Positions 33,452-39,485 of a stretch of DNA of 39,485 nucleotides are shown here, piece by piece. The position numbers were made by a program, and so were the translations under genes. The number at the start of each line of letters is the position of its first letter. The stretch's first letter is position 1. The notes beneath the pieces are model-generated. The model saw only the letters and a list, made by a program, of their open reading frames with translations. It did no database searches and had not been told where the DNA came from. The stretch lies in assembly GCA_017447875.1 (NCBI GenBank), contig JAFSMP010000010.1, positions 1-39,485 of the forward strand, in the 5' to 3' direction. The DNA is from Paludibacteraceae bacterium. GTDB lineage: Bacteria > Bacteroidota > Bacteroidia > Bacteroidales > Paludibacteraceae.

Positions 33452-34700
33452 CCTTGATATAGTTCTCTGTGAACCCGTACATAAGGCCGTCTTTCTTGGA
33501 CGACTCCCATAGCACGATCGCTTCATAGCCTTCGTGCTCTTTATAGAATTGTTCCGTCTTATGCGCACTGATCGCATGTAGCACCTTACTGCGGCGTTCC
33601 CGTTCTTTGAGCGGCACCACCTCCAGATCCATCTCTAACATACGCGTGTTGGCGCGTTCCGAATAGGTGAACACATGTAACTGACTCACCGGCAACGACT
33701 CGATGAAATCGACATATTCCGTCCAGCACTCCTTCGTCTCTCCGCGTACGCCGACCATACAATCGACTCCGATGAACGCATGAGGCATCACGGTTTTGAT
33801 ATGTGCTACGCGCTCTGCGAATAGTTCCCGTGTGTACCGCCTACCCATGATCTTTAGCACCGTGTTACTGCCGCTCTGCAAGGGGATATGAAAATGCGGT
33901 GCAAAATGCCGGCTACCCGCCACAAAATCAATGATCTCATCGCTCAGCAAGTTCGGTTCGCAACTCGATATCCTGATGCGATATTCGCCTGTTAAGGCAT
34001 CTAATGCCCGTATAAGCTCAATGAAATGTTCGCCTGTCGAACGCCCGAAATCCCCGATATTGACACCGCTCAGAATGATCTCCTTTGCGCCGCCATCTAT
34101 CGCTTCTTGTGCCTGTTTTACTAATGACGCCATCGACGGGTTCCGACTCTTACCGCGTGCCAAAGGAATCGTGCAGTAACTGCAGAAATAGTTACATCCG
34201 TCCTGTACCTTCAGAAAACACCGCGTCCGGTCATCCTTACTGTACGCCCCGTGAAAATCCTCCACCTCCCGAATAGGAGAACAGGATATCTTACAGTCGT
34301 CAGACGGTCTGTCAGTGAAACGGTCTGTCAGTCCGCAGGACGGTCTTACAGCGTTAGCGGTCTGCTCGAGTTCATCTATGAACTCAAGCAAATGGAATTT
34401 TTCGTTTTGCCCAAGCACATAATCCACCCCCTCTATCTCTGCAATCTGACCCGGTTGCAACTGCGCATAGCAACCCGTCACGATCAATATCGCATGCGGG
34501 TTCTGTCTCCTTACACGATGAATCATCTGCCGGTCTTTATGATCCGCAGTATCGGTCACGGAGCAGGTGTTGATGATGCATATATCTGCCTCTTCCCCTT
34601 GTTTGGCGCGCGTATGTCCACGCGCCATCAAGGCCTTCGCCAACGCACTGCTCTCCGCAAAATTGAGCTTACATCCTAATGTGGTGAATTGAATCGTCAT
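33384..34700 (-). CDS. mtaB: tRNA t6A37 methylthiotransferase MtaB
   Basis: The 438-residue radical-SAM enzyme turns t6A at position 37 of tRNAs into ms2t6A. The N-terminal UPF0004 domain has TLGCKLNFAES, INTCSVTDTAD and TGCYAQLQPG (three cluster cysteines). The radical-SAM core has CNYFCSYCTIPLARG (CxxxCxxC). HIPLQSGSNTVLKIMGRRYT and the C-terminal TRAM-like region follow. I chose ATG 34700 because it gives the usual MTIQFTTLGCK start; an upstream in-frame start at 34730 runs through the terminator hairpin. A 16-bp-type repeat array inserts RPSCGLTDRFTDRPSDD between the domains. Confidence 0.93.
   Translation of the reverse strand: MTIQFTTLGCKLNFAESSALAKALMARGHTRAKQGEEADICIINTCSVTDTADHKDRQMIHRVRRQNPHAILIVTGCYAQLQPGQIAEIEGVDYVLGQNEKFHLLEFIDELEQTANAVRPSCGLTDRFTDRPSDDCKISCSPIREVEDFHGAYSKDDRTRCFLKVQDGCNYFCSYCTIPLARGKSRNPSMASLVKQAQEAIDGGAKEIILSGVNIGDFGRSTGEHFIELIRALDALTGEYRIRISSCEPNLLSDEIIDFVAGSRHFAPHFHIPLQSGSNTVLKIMGRRYTRELFAERVAHIKTVMPHAFIGVDCMVGVRGETKECWTEYVDFIESLPVSQLHVFTYSERANTRMLEMDLEVVPLKERERRSKVLHAISAHKTEQFYKEHEGYEAIVLWESSKKDGLMYGFTENYIKVSCPYDRTKVNTFERITVPPQD
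34305..34363. repeat. Array of CGGTCT(G/T) units in mtaB, CTGTWAGACCG family
   Basis: CGGTCT occurs at 34305, 34321, 34341 and 34358, with spacings of 16, 20 and 17 bp. The unit CGGTCTTACAG (34341-34351) is the exact complement of CTGTAAGACCG in the methyltransferase array at 3567. Confidence 0.72.
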
Positions 34701-34715
34701 GTTTCTTTTATAATA

Positions 34716-34744
34716 AACCCCGTAAATCATTGATTTACAGGGTT
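34716..34744 (-). terminator. Hairpin terminator of the interrupted tRNA gene
   Basis: AACCCCGTAAATC and GATTTACAGGGTT pair over 13 positions with one mismatch and a 3-nt loop. Read on the minus strand it follows the tRNA 3' end by a few bases and leads into TTTATTATAAAAG. mtaB starts just downstream on the same strand. Confidence 0.75.
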
Positions 34745-34746
34745 AG

Positions 34747-34793
34747 GGTGGAATGTGGGGCTCGAACCCACGACACTCGGAACCTCTAATCCG
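34747..34793 (-). other. tRNA 3' half without a 5' half; probable att site
   Basis: On the minus strand this stretch has a perfect T arm (34771-34755): 5-bp stem GTGGG/CCCAC around loop TTCGAGC. It is preceded by GTGTC, a normal variable region, and followed by ATTCCAC, a plausible acceptor 3' strand. Further 5' the similarity stops near the anticodon loop (34793-34775), where no proper 7-nt loop forms. There is no D arm or acceptor 5' strand upstream. This is what remains after an element integrates into a tRNA gene. The tRNA identity cannot be set from this half. Confidence 0.7.
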
Positions 34794-34799
34794 TTTTCG

Positions 34800-34980
34800 T
34801 AACTTGCTGTTTTTCAGCAGTTTAACAAAATCAGTTTACTATCTTTTTTCCCCCTCTCGGGACATTTTTGGGACACTTTTCGAAATTCGGGGGAAAGATT
34901 TTTACCTAATCTAAATATCAGTATTTCAAAGAGTTACGCGCTTTGCGGGGATAACTCGGGGAAAGCTTTTGGGGAAAGCA
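34800..34980. other. Non-coding element end with candidate integrase-binding repeats
   Basis: I see no gene here. TGCTG-T5-CAGCA (34805-34819) is a small inverted repeat. GGGACA occurs at 34859 and 34870, 11 bp apart (one helix turn). GGGGAAAG occurs at 34890, 34958 and 34971. Such repeats near an att site could be integrase or excisionase arm sites; this is inference. Confidence 0.4.
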
Positions 34981-35007
34981 GTTCCGAGTGTTGCGCGCGC
35001 GCGAACT

Positions 35008-35367
35008 TTATTTATTCTTATAGAGAGTCATTTCTTCCTCTCGTAGCTCAACAATCTTTTCCAAGTTCTTGATGCGCTCTTCCTGATCTTGGATGAGCTT
35101 CTTTTGCGTGTCTATGATAGTACGCATGTAAACTGTTACCGGGGTGTTCTCGGTAAGTTTCTGCTCCTCATCTTCTACAAAGAAGTAATCAATAGGCACA
35201 CCAAAGAATTTGGCCATCTGCTCCAACGTGTGCGCTGTCGGATTAGAATTCTCACCCAAGAGATTTGACACGGAACGTTTCCGGTTGCCATAAAGCAGTT
35301 CACTTAGGTCTGCTGTGGGTCTTCCTGTCTCTTTGAGCAAGTTTTTGACGATTTGACCGCTAAACAT
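35008..35367 (-). CDS. XRE-type repressor with C-terminal coiled coil
   Basis: The 119-residue protein has a helix-turn-helix domain (about 1-65): VKNLLKETGRPTADLSELLYGNRKRSVSNLLGENSNPTAHTLEQMAKFFGVPIDYFF, the usual XRE pattern. Residues 80-117 form a strongly charged coiled coil (QKKLIQDQEERIKNLEKIVELREEE), probably for dimerisation. It faces away from the replication genes of the element, as phage and ICE repressors do. A palindrome (35388-35404) lies just upstream of its start and may be its operator. Confidence 0.82.
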   Translation of the reverse strand: MFSGQIVKNLLKETGRPTADLSELLYGNRKRSVSNLLGENSNPTAHTLEQMAKFFGVPIDYFFVEDEEQKLTENTPVTVYMRTIIDTQKKLIQDQEERIKNLEKIVELREEEMTLYKNK

Positions 35368-35387
35368 TGCTTTTTCAATTTTCAGTT

Positions 35388-35404
35388 TAATATCTACGAT
35401 ATTA
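35388..35404. promoter_or_regulatory. Operator-like palindrome TAATATC-TAC-GATATTA
   Basis: Perfect 7-bp inverted arms lie around a 3-bp spacer, 20 bp upstream of the XRE gene start. This suggests autoregulation by the repressor. Confidence 0.5.
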
Positions 35405-35458
35405 CAAAAATTCCGTCTAAAAAATGTGCATTTATATTAGCGTTTTTTCGCTCATATA

Positions 35459-35490
35459 TTTGCGTATATGAAATTTTTGTTGTAATTTTG
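35459..35490 (+). promoter_or_regulatory. Rightward promoter of the element
   Basis: TTTG (35459-35462), 20 bp, TAATTTTG (35483-35490). It would drive the two small ORFs and the primase, starting 27 bp before the first ATG. The sequence closely resembles the chromosomal promoter at 7691. Confidence 0.78.
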
Positions 35491-35516
35491 CTGCAAAATT
35501 AGTAAAAATTTTTGAT

Positions 35517-35729
35517 ATGAACAAATTTTCGCCGGAAAAAATTGAAAATTTTCGCATTTTTTATGTCGAACTGCACAAAAATAAGGTAAAAACGCAGTTT
35601 CGGGATCAAATGTGCAAGGCTACCGGATGGGCGTACTCCACTTTCTATCGCAAAATGAAGTACGGCAACGTGTACCGTGATGAAGCACCTATAGTTAAAT
35701 CAGTCATTGAAAACTTTCAGAAGCAATGA
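35517..35729 (+). CDS. Small HTH-like protein of the element (70 aa)
   Basis: The basic 70-residue protein has MCKATGWAYSTFYRKMKYG in its middle, which reads as a DNA-recognition helix pair. It is the first rightward gene after the promoter, in the position where Cro-like or excisionase-like proteins are found. I do not recognise a named family. It overlaps the next gene by 4 bp (ATGA). The AT-rich codons differ from the chromosomal genes. Confidence 0.65.
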   Translation: MNKFSPEKIENFRIFYVELHKNKVKTQFRDQMCKATGWAYSTFYRKMKYGNVYRDEAPIVKSVIENFQKQ

Positions 35730-36028
35730 AAAAAGCAAGCAAACCAACCAAGAAACGTGATTTCTTTATCTTTGAAGAATGGCTTCCTGCACTGCAGAAG
35801 CTGGACGGCTTCTCTCTCCTTGCAGTTGAGTTCAAAAGGAACAGCAACGGCTTCGTAAAGAAGATCAAGGGTCTGGTGTTTGAGGAATATGAAAACTACC
35901 TCGGCACAATGAAGATAGTCAATAAGCGGCATGTATCTGTATATTGGACGCATACAGGCGTATGTTATAGATGTAGCAAGCACGTGCGCGCGGAGCAGTT
36001 CGATGTCACGCAATATCTGGAGCAGTAA
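35726..36028 (+). CDS. Unknown element protein (100 aa)
   Basis: I do not recognise this 100-residue protein. It starts with a basic tail (KKASKPTKKRD), continues with FIFEEWLPALQKLDGFSLLAVEFKR, and has a CYRC pair near the end (CYRCSKHVRAEQF). There is no membrane segment. It is tightly packed between the HTH-like gene (4-bp overlap) and the primase gene (2-bp gap), so it probably helps element replication or its control. Confidence 0.6.
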   Translation: MKKASKPTKKRDFFIFEEWLPALQKLDGFSLLAVEFKRNSNGFVKKIKGLVFEEYENYLGTMKIVNKRHVSVYWTHTGVCYRCSKHVRAEQFDVTQYLEQ

Positions 36029-36030
36029 CT

Positions 36031-39000
36031 ATGTACTCAGAAGAGTTTATTGAACGAGTCCGCTCCAATACCAACATCCAACGCGTTTTTGAAGCCAAAG
36101 GCATCACTCTCCATAAGTCCGGTGCCGATTTGGTATGCAAGTGCCCGTTCCATGCAGACAAGAGTCCGTCTCTGCATGTGAACGTCTCTAAAGGTCTCTG
36201 GAACTGCTTCGGATGTGGCGAAGGAGGCGATGCAATTCAGTTCGTGCGAAGGGCATACGGTTATTCGTTTCGTGAAGCTGTTGAACATCTTGCGAATGCG
36301 GCCAACATCCCTATCGAGCAAGAAAGGCAGCTCACTCAAGCAGAGATTGAGGAGCAGCACAAGCGCGAAGTCCTTCTCAATGCGATGGATGTCGTGGCTG
36401 ATTTCTATGTCACTACCCTATGGGACGATAAGAGCGAAGAAGCGAAGAAAGCCTTAGAGGTCGCTTCTGATCGCTGGGATAAGGAATTCCTTCAGCAATA
36501 CCGTATCGGCTATGCGCCGAACAAGTCCGACGCTCTTATCCAGTATGCCTATACCAAAGGTATCTCCGCCGAACTGCTCTTGGAACTGGGCATGGCCAAG
36601 TATAATAAGAAAGGCAAGCTCGCGGATGCCTTCCGGGGACGGATCATGATTCCTATACGCAATCGCTCCGGAAGATACGTTGCCTTTACCGGCAGAACCC
36701 TCTCCACAGGCGATGATATCCCCAAGTACCTAAACAATACTACCACGCCGCTTTTTGACAAAGATACTGCGGTCTTTGGCTTGGACGTGGCTGCAGGCCC
36801 GGCTATCCGTGCAGATGTCATGTACTTGGTTGAGGGTGCGCCGGACGTGCTCCGCTTGCACCTAATCGGCGTCAAGAACACCGTTGCATGTCTTGGCTCG
36901 GCTTGGACAGAGAACCAACTTCGGATGCTTAAGCATTGCACTACCAAGTTGTGCTTCATTCCGGATGCAGATCCACCCAATCAGGAAGCAACCAATATCC
37001 GTGATAAACATGGTATTGGCATCCAAGCCGTCATCAAGAATGCGAAGAAGGCCCTATCATTGGGCTTTTCGGTGATGGTCAAGGAGATTCCGGTCGGAGA
37101 GTCGCATGAGACCAAGCATACAAAGTACTTCAAGCAAGACCCGGATTCGTACTTCGTTTCCATGGACCGGTTCAACGCTACTGGAGAAAAGGATTTTATC
37201 ATCTGGTATGCAGGAAAGATACTCAACACCAACCAAGCCGCCTCCGCGAATGCTAAAGCAATCGACGAGTTGGCTGAACTCATCGCAGAACAGGATATCG
37301 AATCGCAGATACCGGTCTATATCGACGCGCTCCATGAAATCTATCCTGGACGTCAGACATGGAAGAAAGCCATTGACAAGGCTATCGGAGAGCACGCGAA
37401 ACAGACCCTGTCAAAGGTGGTGGATGGTATTGACATCCTCAGTGAGTTTGGCTTCGTGGAGCGGCACAATGCCTACTATACATCTTCCAATGGCGCTACT
37501 GTCAAGTGGTCTAACTTTACACTCGTACCACTCTTTCATGTGCGAGATAATAATTCCGCACTGCGCCTATATAGGATGAAGAATGAGGATGGCGTAGAAC
37601 TCACGATCGAGTTCCAGCAGGAAGAACTCACTTCCCTTGCTCGTTTCCGGGCAAAAGTGGAGAGCCAAGGCAACTTTGTGTGGCTCGTGGGTGAAAGCCA
37701 ACTCACAAAGCTGAAGCAATTCCTCTATAAGGCTACCGAGACAGCAGAACTGATAAAACAGTTAGGCTGGAACCAAAGAGGCTTCTATGCCTTTGGAAAT
37801 GGTATTGCTTTCAATGGCTCCTGGTATAAGGTTGATACGTTAGGCATTGTGCGCCTTCCGGAAAACATGGGCAACTATTACCTACCGGCATTTTCAGAAG
37901 TGCATGTCACAGAAGATGGTGTTGATAACTACAATGATTTTGACAGACGCTTCATCCATGATAACCGAAGCACTGTCTCATTGCATGAATACACTTCCAA
38001 AATGGTTGCCGTGTTCGGAAACAAAGCCATCGTCGGTATCTGCTTCTATCTGGCTACGCTATTCCGTGATATCATCCTCCGGGAAGTGTCCGGTTTTCCT
38101 ATCCTCAACCTGTTTGGTCCGAAAGGATCTGGTAAAACCGAACTCGGCCATTCATTGATGGCGTTCTTTATGTCCTACAACAAAGCACCCAACCTTACCA
38201 CCTCCACGCTCCCTACAATAGCTGAAGCAGTCGGACAGGTTGCCAATGCGCTCATTCACTTGGATGAGTTTAAGAACAATCTCGATACGGAGAAGTTCGA
38301 GTTCTTAAAAGGTCTCTGGGATAGTGTCGGCAGAAGCCGCATGAACCTCGATACCGGCAAGAAGCGGGAAACATCCAAGGTAAACTGTGGCGTTATCGTG
38401 TCCGGGCAGGAACTGGCCAGCCGCGATATAGCTTTGTTTTCTCGATTCGTGTTCCTCTCTTTTGATACCTCGCAGTTCTCCAAAGAGCAGCTGCATGAGA
38501 TGGAACAGTTCCGTGAGATCCGCAAACGCGGGTGCTCACATCTGACGCTTGATATTATCAAATTAAGGCCGCAGTTTGAGCAAGGTTTTCAGCAGACATA
38601 CTACGATGTTACCAACCAACTGTCAAAGCAGTTTGAGGATGCGATTGAAGGTCGTATCTTAGGTAACTGGGCGATTATAATAGCTGCCTTCAAAACCTTG
38701 GAGAATTATCTCAATCTGCCGTTCGATTACACAACAGTCTATGGCGATTGTTGTGCGCTGATGGAGGTGCAGAACATGTACTGTCGTGAAAATAATGAGA
38801 TTGCCAAGTTCTGGAAAACGCTTTCCCTGCTTGTCAATAAGGGCATCCTGTATGAAGGTTGCGATTTTCACATTAAGTACATGGATAAGATCCTGCTTAA
38901 GGTCGATAGCAAAACCAACACCACTCGGTCGCTCGAATGCGTCAAGCCGGTGCTCCTCATCCGTAATACTGTCTTTGATGAGTATAAGGATTATTGCGTA

Positions 39001-39282
39001 TCGCATAACGAGTCTTATCTATCTGCACCTTCTCTAAGGCAATATCTTAAAGCATCGAAGGATTATATTGGAACCAAAGCAAAGGAGGCCTTTACTCCTA
39101 TGATAAACGGTCAGCCTATATATCAGGAGAAATCCGATAAACAAGGCGTGGCATACAAGGAGAAAGCCCGCTATGTGGGTGAAGCCCTTTGCTTTGATTA
39201 CAGCATGACTTGCGAGCTATACGAGTTCTCCCTCGCATCCACGAACATTATTGAAGAGTCTGCCGATGACGATGGAGAATAA
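36031..39282 (+). CDS. Primase-helicase fusion (CHC2 zinc finger, TOPRIM, P-loop ATPase)
   Basis: The 1083-residue protein starts with a DnaG-type zinc finger (about 30-66; C38, H41, C59, C62 in CPFH...CFGC). The TOPRIM primase core follows (about 195-340): GRIMIPIRNRSGRYVAFTGR, YLVEGAPDVLRL with the catalytic Glu, and CFIPDADP with the metal-binding Asp pair. After a long middle region comes a helicase-like ATPase: Walker A LFGPKGSGKTELG and Walker B LIHLDEFKNN. Such fusions start DNA replication of phages, satellites and mobilisable elements. It is the largest gene of the element and ends its visible operon. Confidence 0.88.
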   Translation: MYSEEFIERVRSNTNIQRVFEAKGITLHKSGADLVCKCPFHADKSPSLHVNVSKGLWNCFGCGEGGDAIQFVRRAYGYSFREAVEHLANAANIPIEQERQLTQAEIEEQHKREVLLNAMDVVADFYVTTLWDDKSEEAKKALEVASDRWDKEFLQQYRIGYAPNKSDALIQYAYTKGISAELLLELGMAKYNKKGKLADAFRGRIMIPIRNRSGRYVAFTGRTLSTGDDIPKYLNNTTTPLFDKDTAVFGLDVAAGPAIRADVMYLVEGAPDVLRLHLIGVKNTVACLGSAWTENQLRMLKHCTTKLCFIPDADPPNQEATNIRDKHGIGIQAVIKNAKKALSLGFSVMVKEIPVGESHETKHTKYFKQDPDSYFVSMDRFNATGEKDFIIWYAGKILNTNQAASANAKAIDELAELIAEQDIESQIPVYIDALHEIYPGRQTWKKAIDKAIGEHAKQTLSKVVDGIDILSEFGFVERHNAYYTSSNGATVKWSNFTLVPLFHVRDNNSALRLYRMKNEDGVELTIEFQQEELTSLARFRAKVESQGNFVWLVGESQLTKLKQFLYKATETAELIKQLGWNQRGFYAFGNGIAFNGSWYKVDTLGIVRLPENMGNYYLPAFSEVHVTEDGVDNYNDFDRRFIHDNRSTVSLHEYTSKMVAVFGNKAIVGICFYLATLFRDIILREVSGFPILNLFGPKGSGKTELGHSLMAFFMSYNKAPNLTTSTLPTIAEAVGQVANALIHLDEFKNNLDTEKFEFLKGLWDSVGRSRMNLDTGKKRETSKVNCGVIVSGQELASRDIALFSRFVFLSFDTSQFSKEQLHEMEQFREIRKRGCSHLTLDIIKLRPQFEQGFQQTYYDVTNQLSKQFEDAIEGRILGNWAIIIAAFKTLENYLNLPFDYTTVYGDCCALMEVQNMYCRENNEIAKFWKTLSLLVNKGILYEGCDFHIKYMDKILLKVDSKTNTTRSLECVKPVLLIRNTVFDEYKDYCVSHNESYLSAPSLRQYLKASKDYIGTKAKEAFTPMINGQPIYQEKSDKQGVAYKEKARYVGEALCFDYSMTCELYEFSLASTNIIEESADDDGE

Positions 39283-39298
39283 ATATAGCCCGCTTCCC

Positions 39299-39331
39299 AC
39301 GTGGAGGTTGTTGACATTGCTTCCTCCACGT
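39299..39331. other. Hairpin after the primase gene
   Basis: ACGTGGAGG (39299-39307) and CCTCCACGT (39323-39331) form a perfect 9-bp stem with a 15-nt loop. There is no T run after it, so it is not a standard terminator. Confidence 0.7.
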
Positions 39332-39348
39332 ATCAGTTTAATATCAAA

Positions 39349-39426
39349 GAGGAAGCCTGCTCGGGAGGGTCGGCTCCTCGCCCTTATCTGCTTAGGAGGA
39401 AGCCTGCTCGTGAGAGTCGGCTCCTC
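39349..39426. repeat. Two near-identical 31-nt hairpin repeats
   Basis: Copies at 39349-39379 and 39396-39426 differ at two positions. Each folds as GAGG (bulged A) AGCC ... GGCT CCTC with an inner CTC-NN-GAG stem. The differences keep the inner stem, since they fall in its loop and just outside it. The copies start 47 bp apart. Confidence 0.75.
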
Positions 39427-39461
39427 CCCTCTCTGCCAACAATCAAAACTTTTATGCATAT

Positions 39462-39485
39462 ATGGAAAACTTTCAATTGTTAATC
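39462..39485 (+). CDS. Possible start of the next element gene (partial)
   Basis: An ATG at 39462 opens a frame reading MENFQLLI to the window edge. It is preceded by TGCATATATG, like the upstream parts of other promoters here. Similar N-termini occur in small HTH proteins of Bacteroidales elements, but eight residues cannot prove a gene. Confidence 0.3.

Larger units (their letters stand above)
34745..39485. mobile_element. Left end of an integrated element (continues beyond window)
   Basis: The region begins at a split tRNA gene. It holds a repressor divergent from small ORFs, a primase-helicase and structured repeats, with no housekeeping gene. None of the short tandem arrays seen in the chromosome occurs here. 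An integrase is expected at or beyond the right edge but is not in view, so the type (phage, satellite or ICE) cannot be decided. Confidence 0.65.

Noticed and set aside
39301-39483. A 60-aa frame after the primase gene
   Set aside because: It consists of the hairpin repeats read through; its Arg/Ser-rich sequence reflects the stems, and a better start for the next gene lies at 39462.

Overview
The window looks like a chromosome segment from an uncultured or little-studied Bacteroidales (Bacteroidota), ending on the right in an integrated mobile element. Three things point to this group. The promoters have the form TTTG / 19-20 bp / TAnnTTTG, typical of the Bacteroidota primary sigma factor. 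Start sites lack clear Shine-Dalgarno sequences. The gene content is characteristic: a MurF-alanine racemase fusion, DUF4837 and DUF4874/DUF4832 proteins, PheS with a Cys-rich CxxC insert, an AmiC-MlaD pair, AddAB-like genes and SpoIID beside a BadF kinase.

Layout. Positions 1-585 hold the end of a small lipoprotein gene, a small protein of unknown function and a terminator. From 596, murF-alr (with a shortened MurF part) overlaps an ABC ATPase gene. Convergent to these is a leftward operon (7603 to 3184): BadF-type kinase, GT2 glycosyltransferase, SpoIID/LytB protein and a PG_1098-type methyltransferase gene broken by a 7-bp tandem duplication. From 7691 a rightward pair encodes a secreted DUF4874/DUF4832 protein and an Ig-like lipoprotein, convergent with pnuC and a DUF4837 lipoprotein gene. 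Then come an AraC regulator, glyA (leftward) and pheS (rightward), the last two from interlocked divergent promoters. Positions 16098-24967 form a long rightward run: DUF177, rpmF, an RluB-type pseudouridine synthase, an MMPL exporter, two ABC-2 permeases without an ATPase, an amidase and MlaD. A 359-bp gap with a terminator and DnaA-box-like sites precedes dnaA, AddA-like and AddB-like genes and an HprK-like kinase gene. The last of these overlaps the end of mtaB (leftward).

At 34747-34793 lies the 3' half of a tRNA gene without its 5' half, beside what looks like that tRNA's terminator hairpin. To its right the gene content changes to mobile-element functions: an XRE repressor with an operator-like palindrome, two small ORFs, a large primase-helicase and a cluster of hairpins. 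I read this as the left end of an integrated element that continues past the window.

The most unusual feature is a set of short tandem arrays, mostly with a 7-bp unit but also 8, 9, 10 and 16 bp, scattered through the chromosomal part. They occur in gaps between genes, across start and stop codons and inside coding sequences. The same unit families recur in unrelated genes, in different reading frames and in both orientations, which argues for spread at the DNA level. One array explains the methyltransferase frameshift exactly. I saw none of these arrays in the mobile element.
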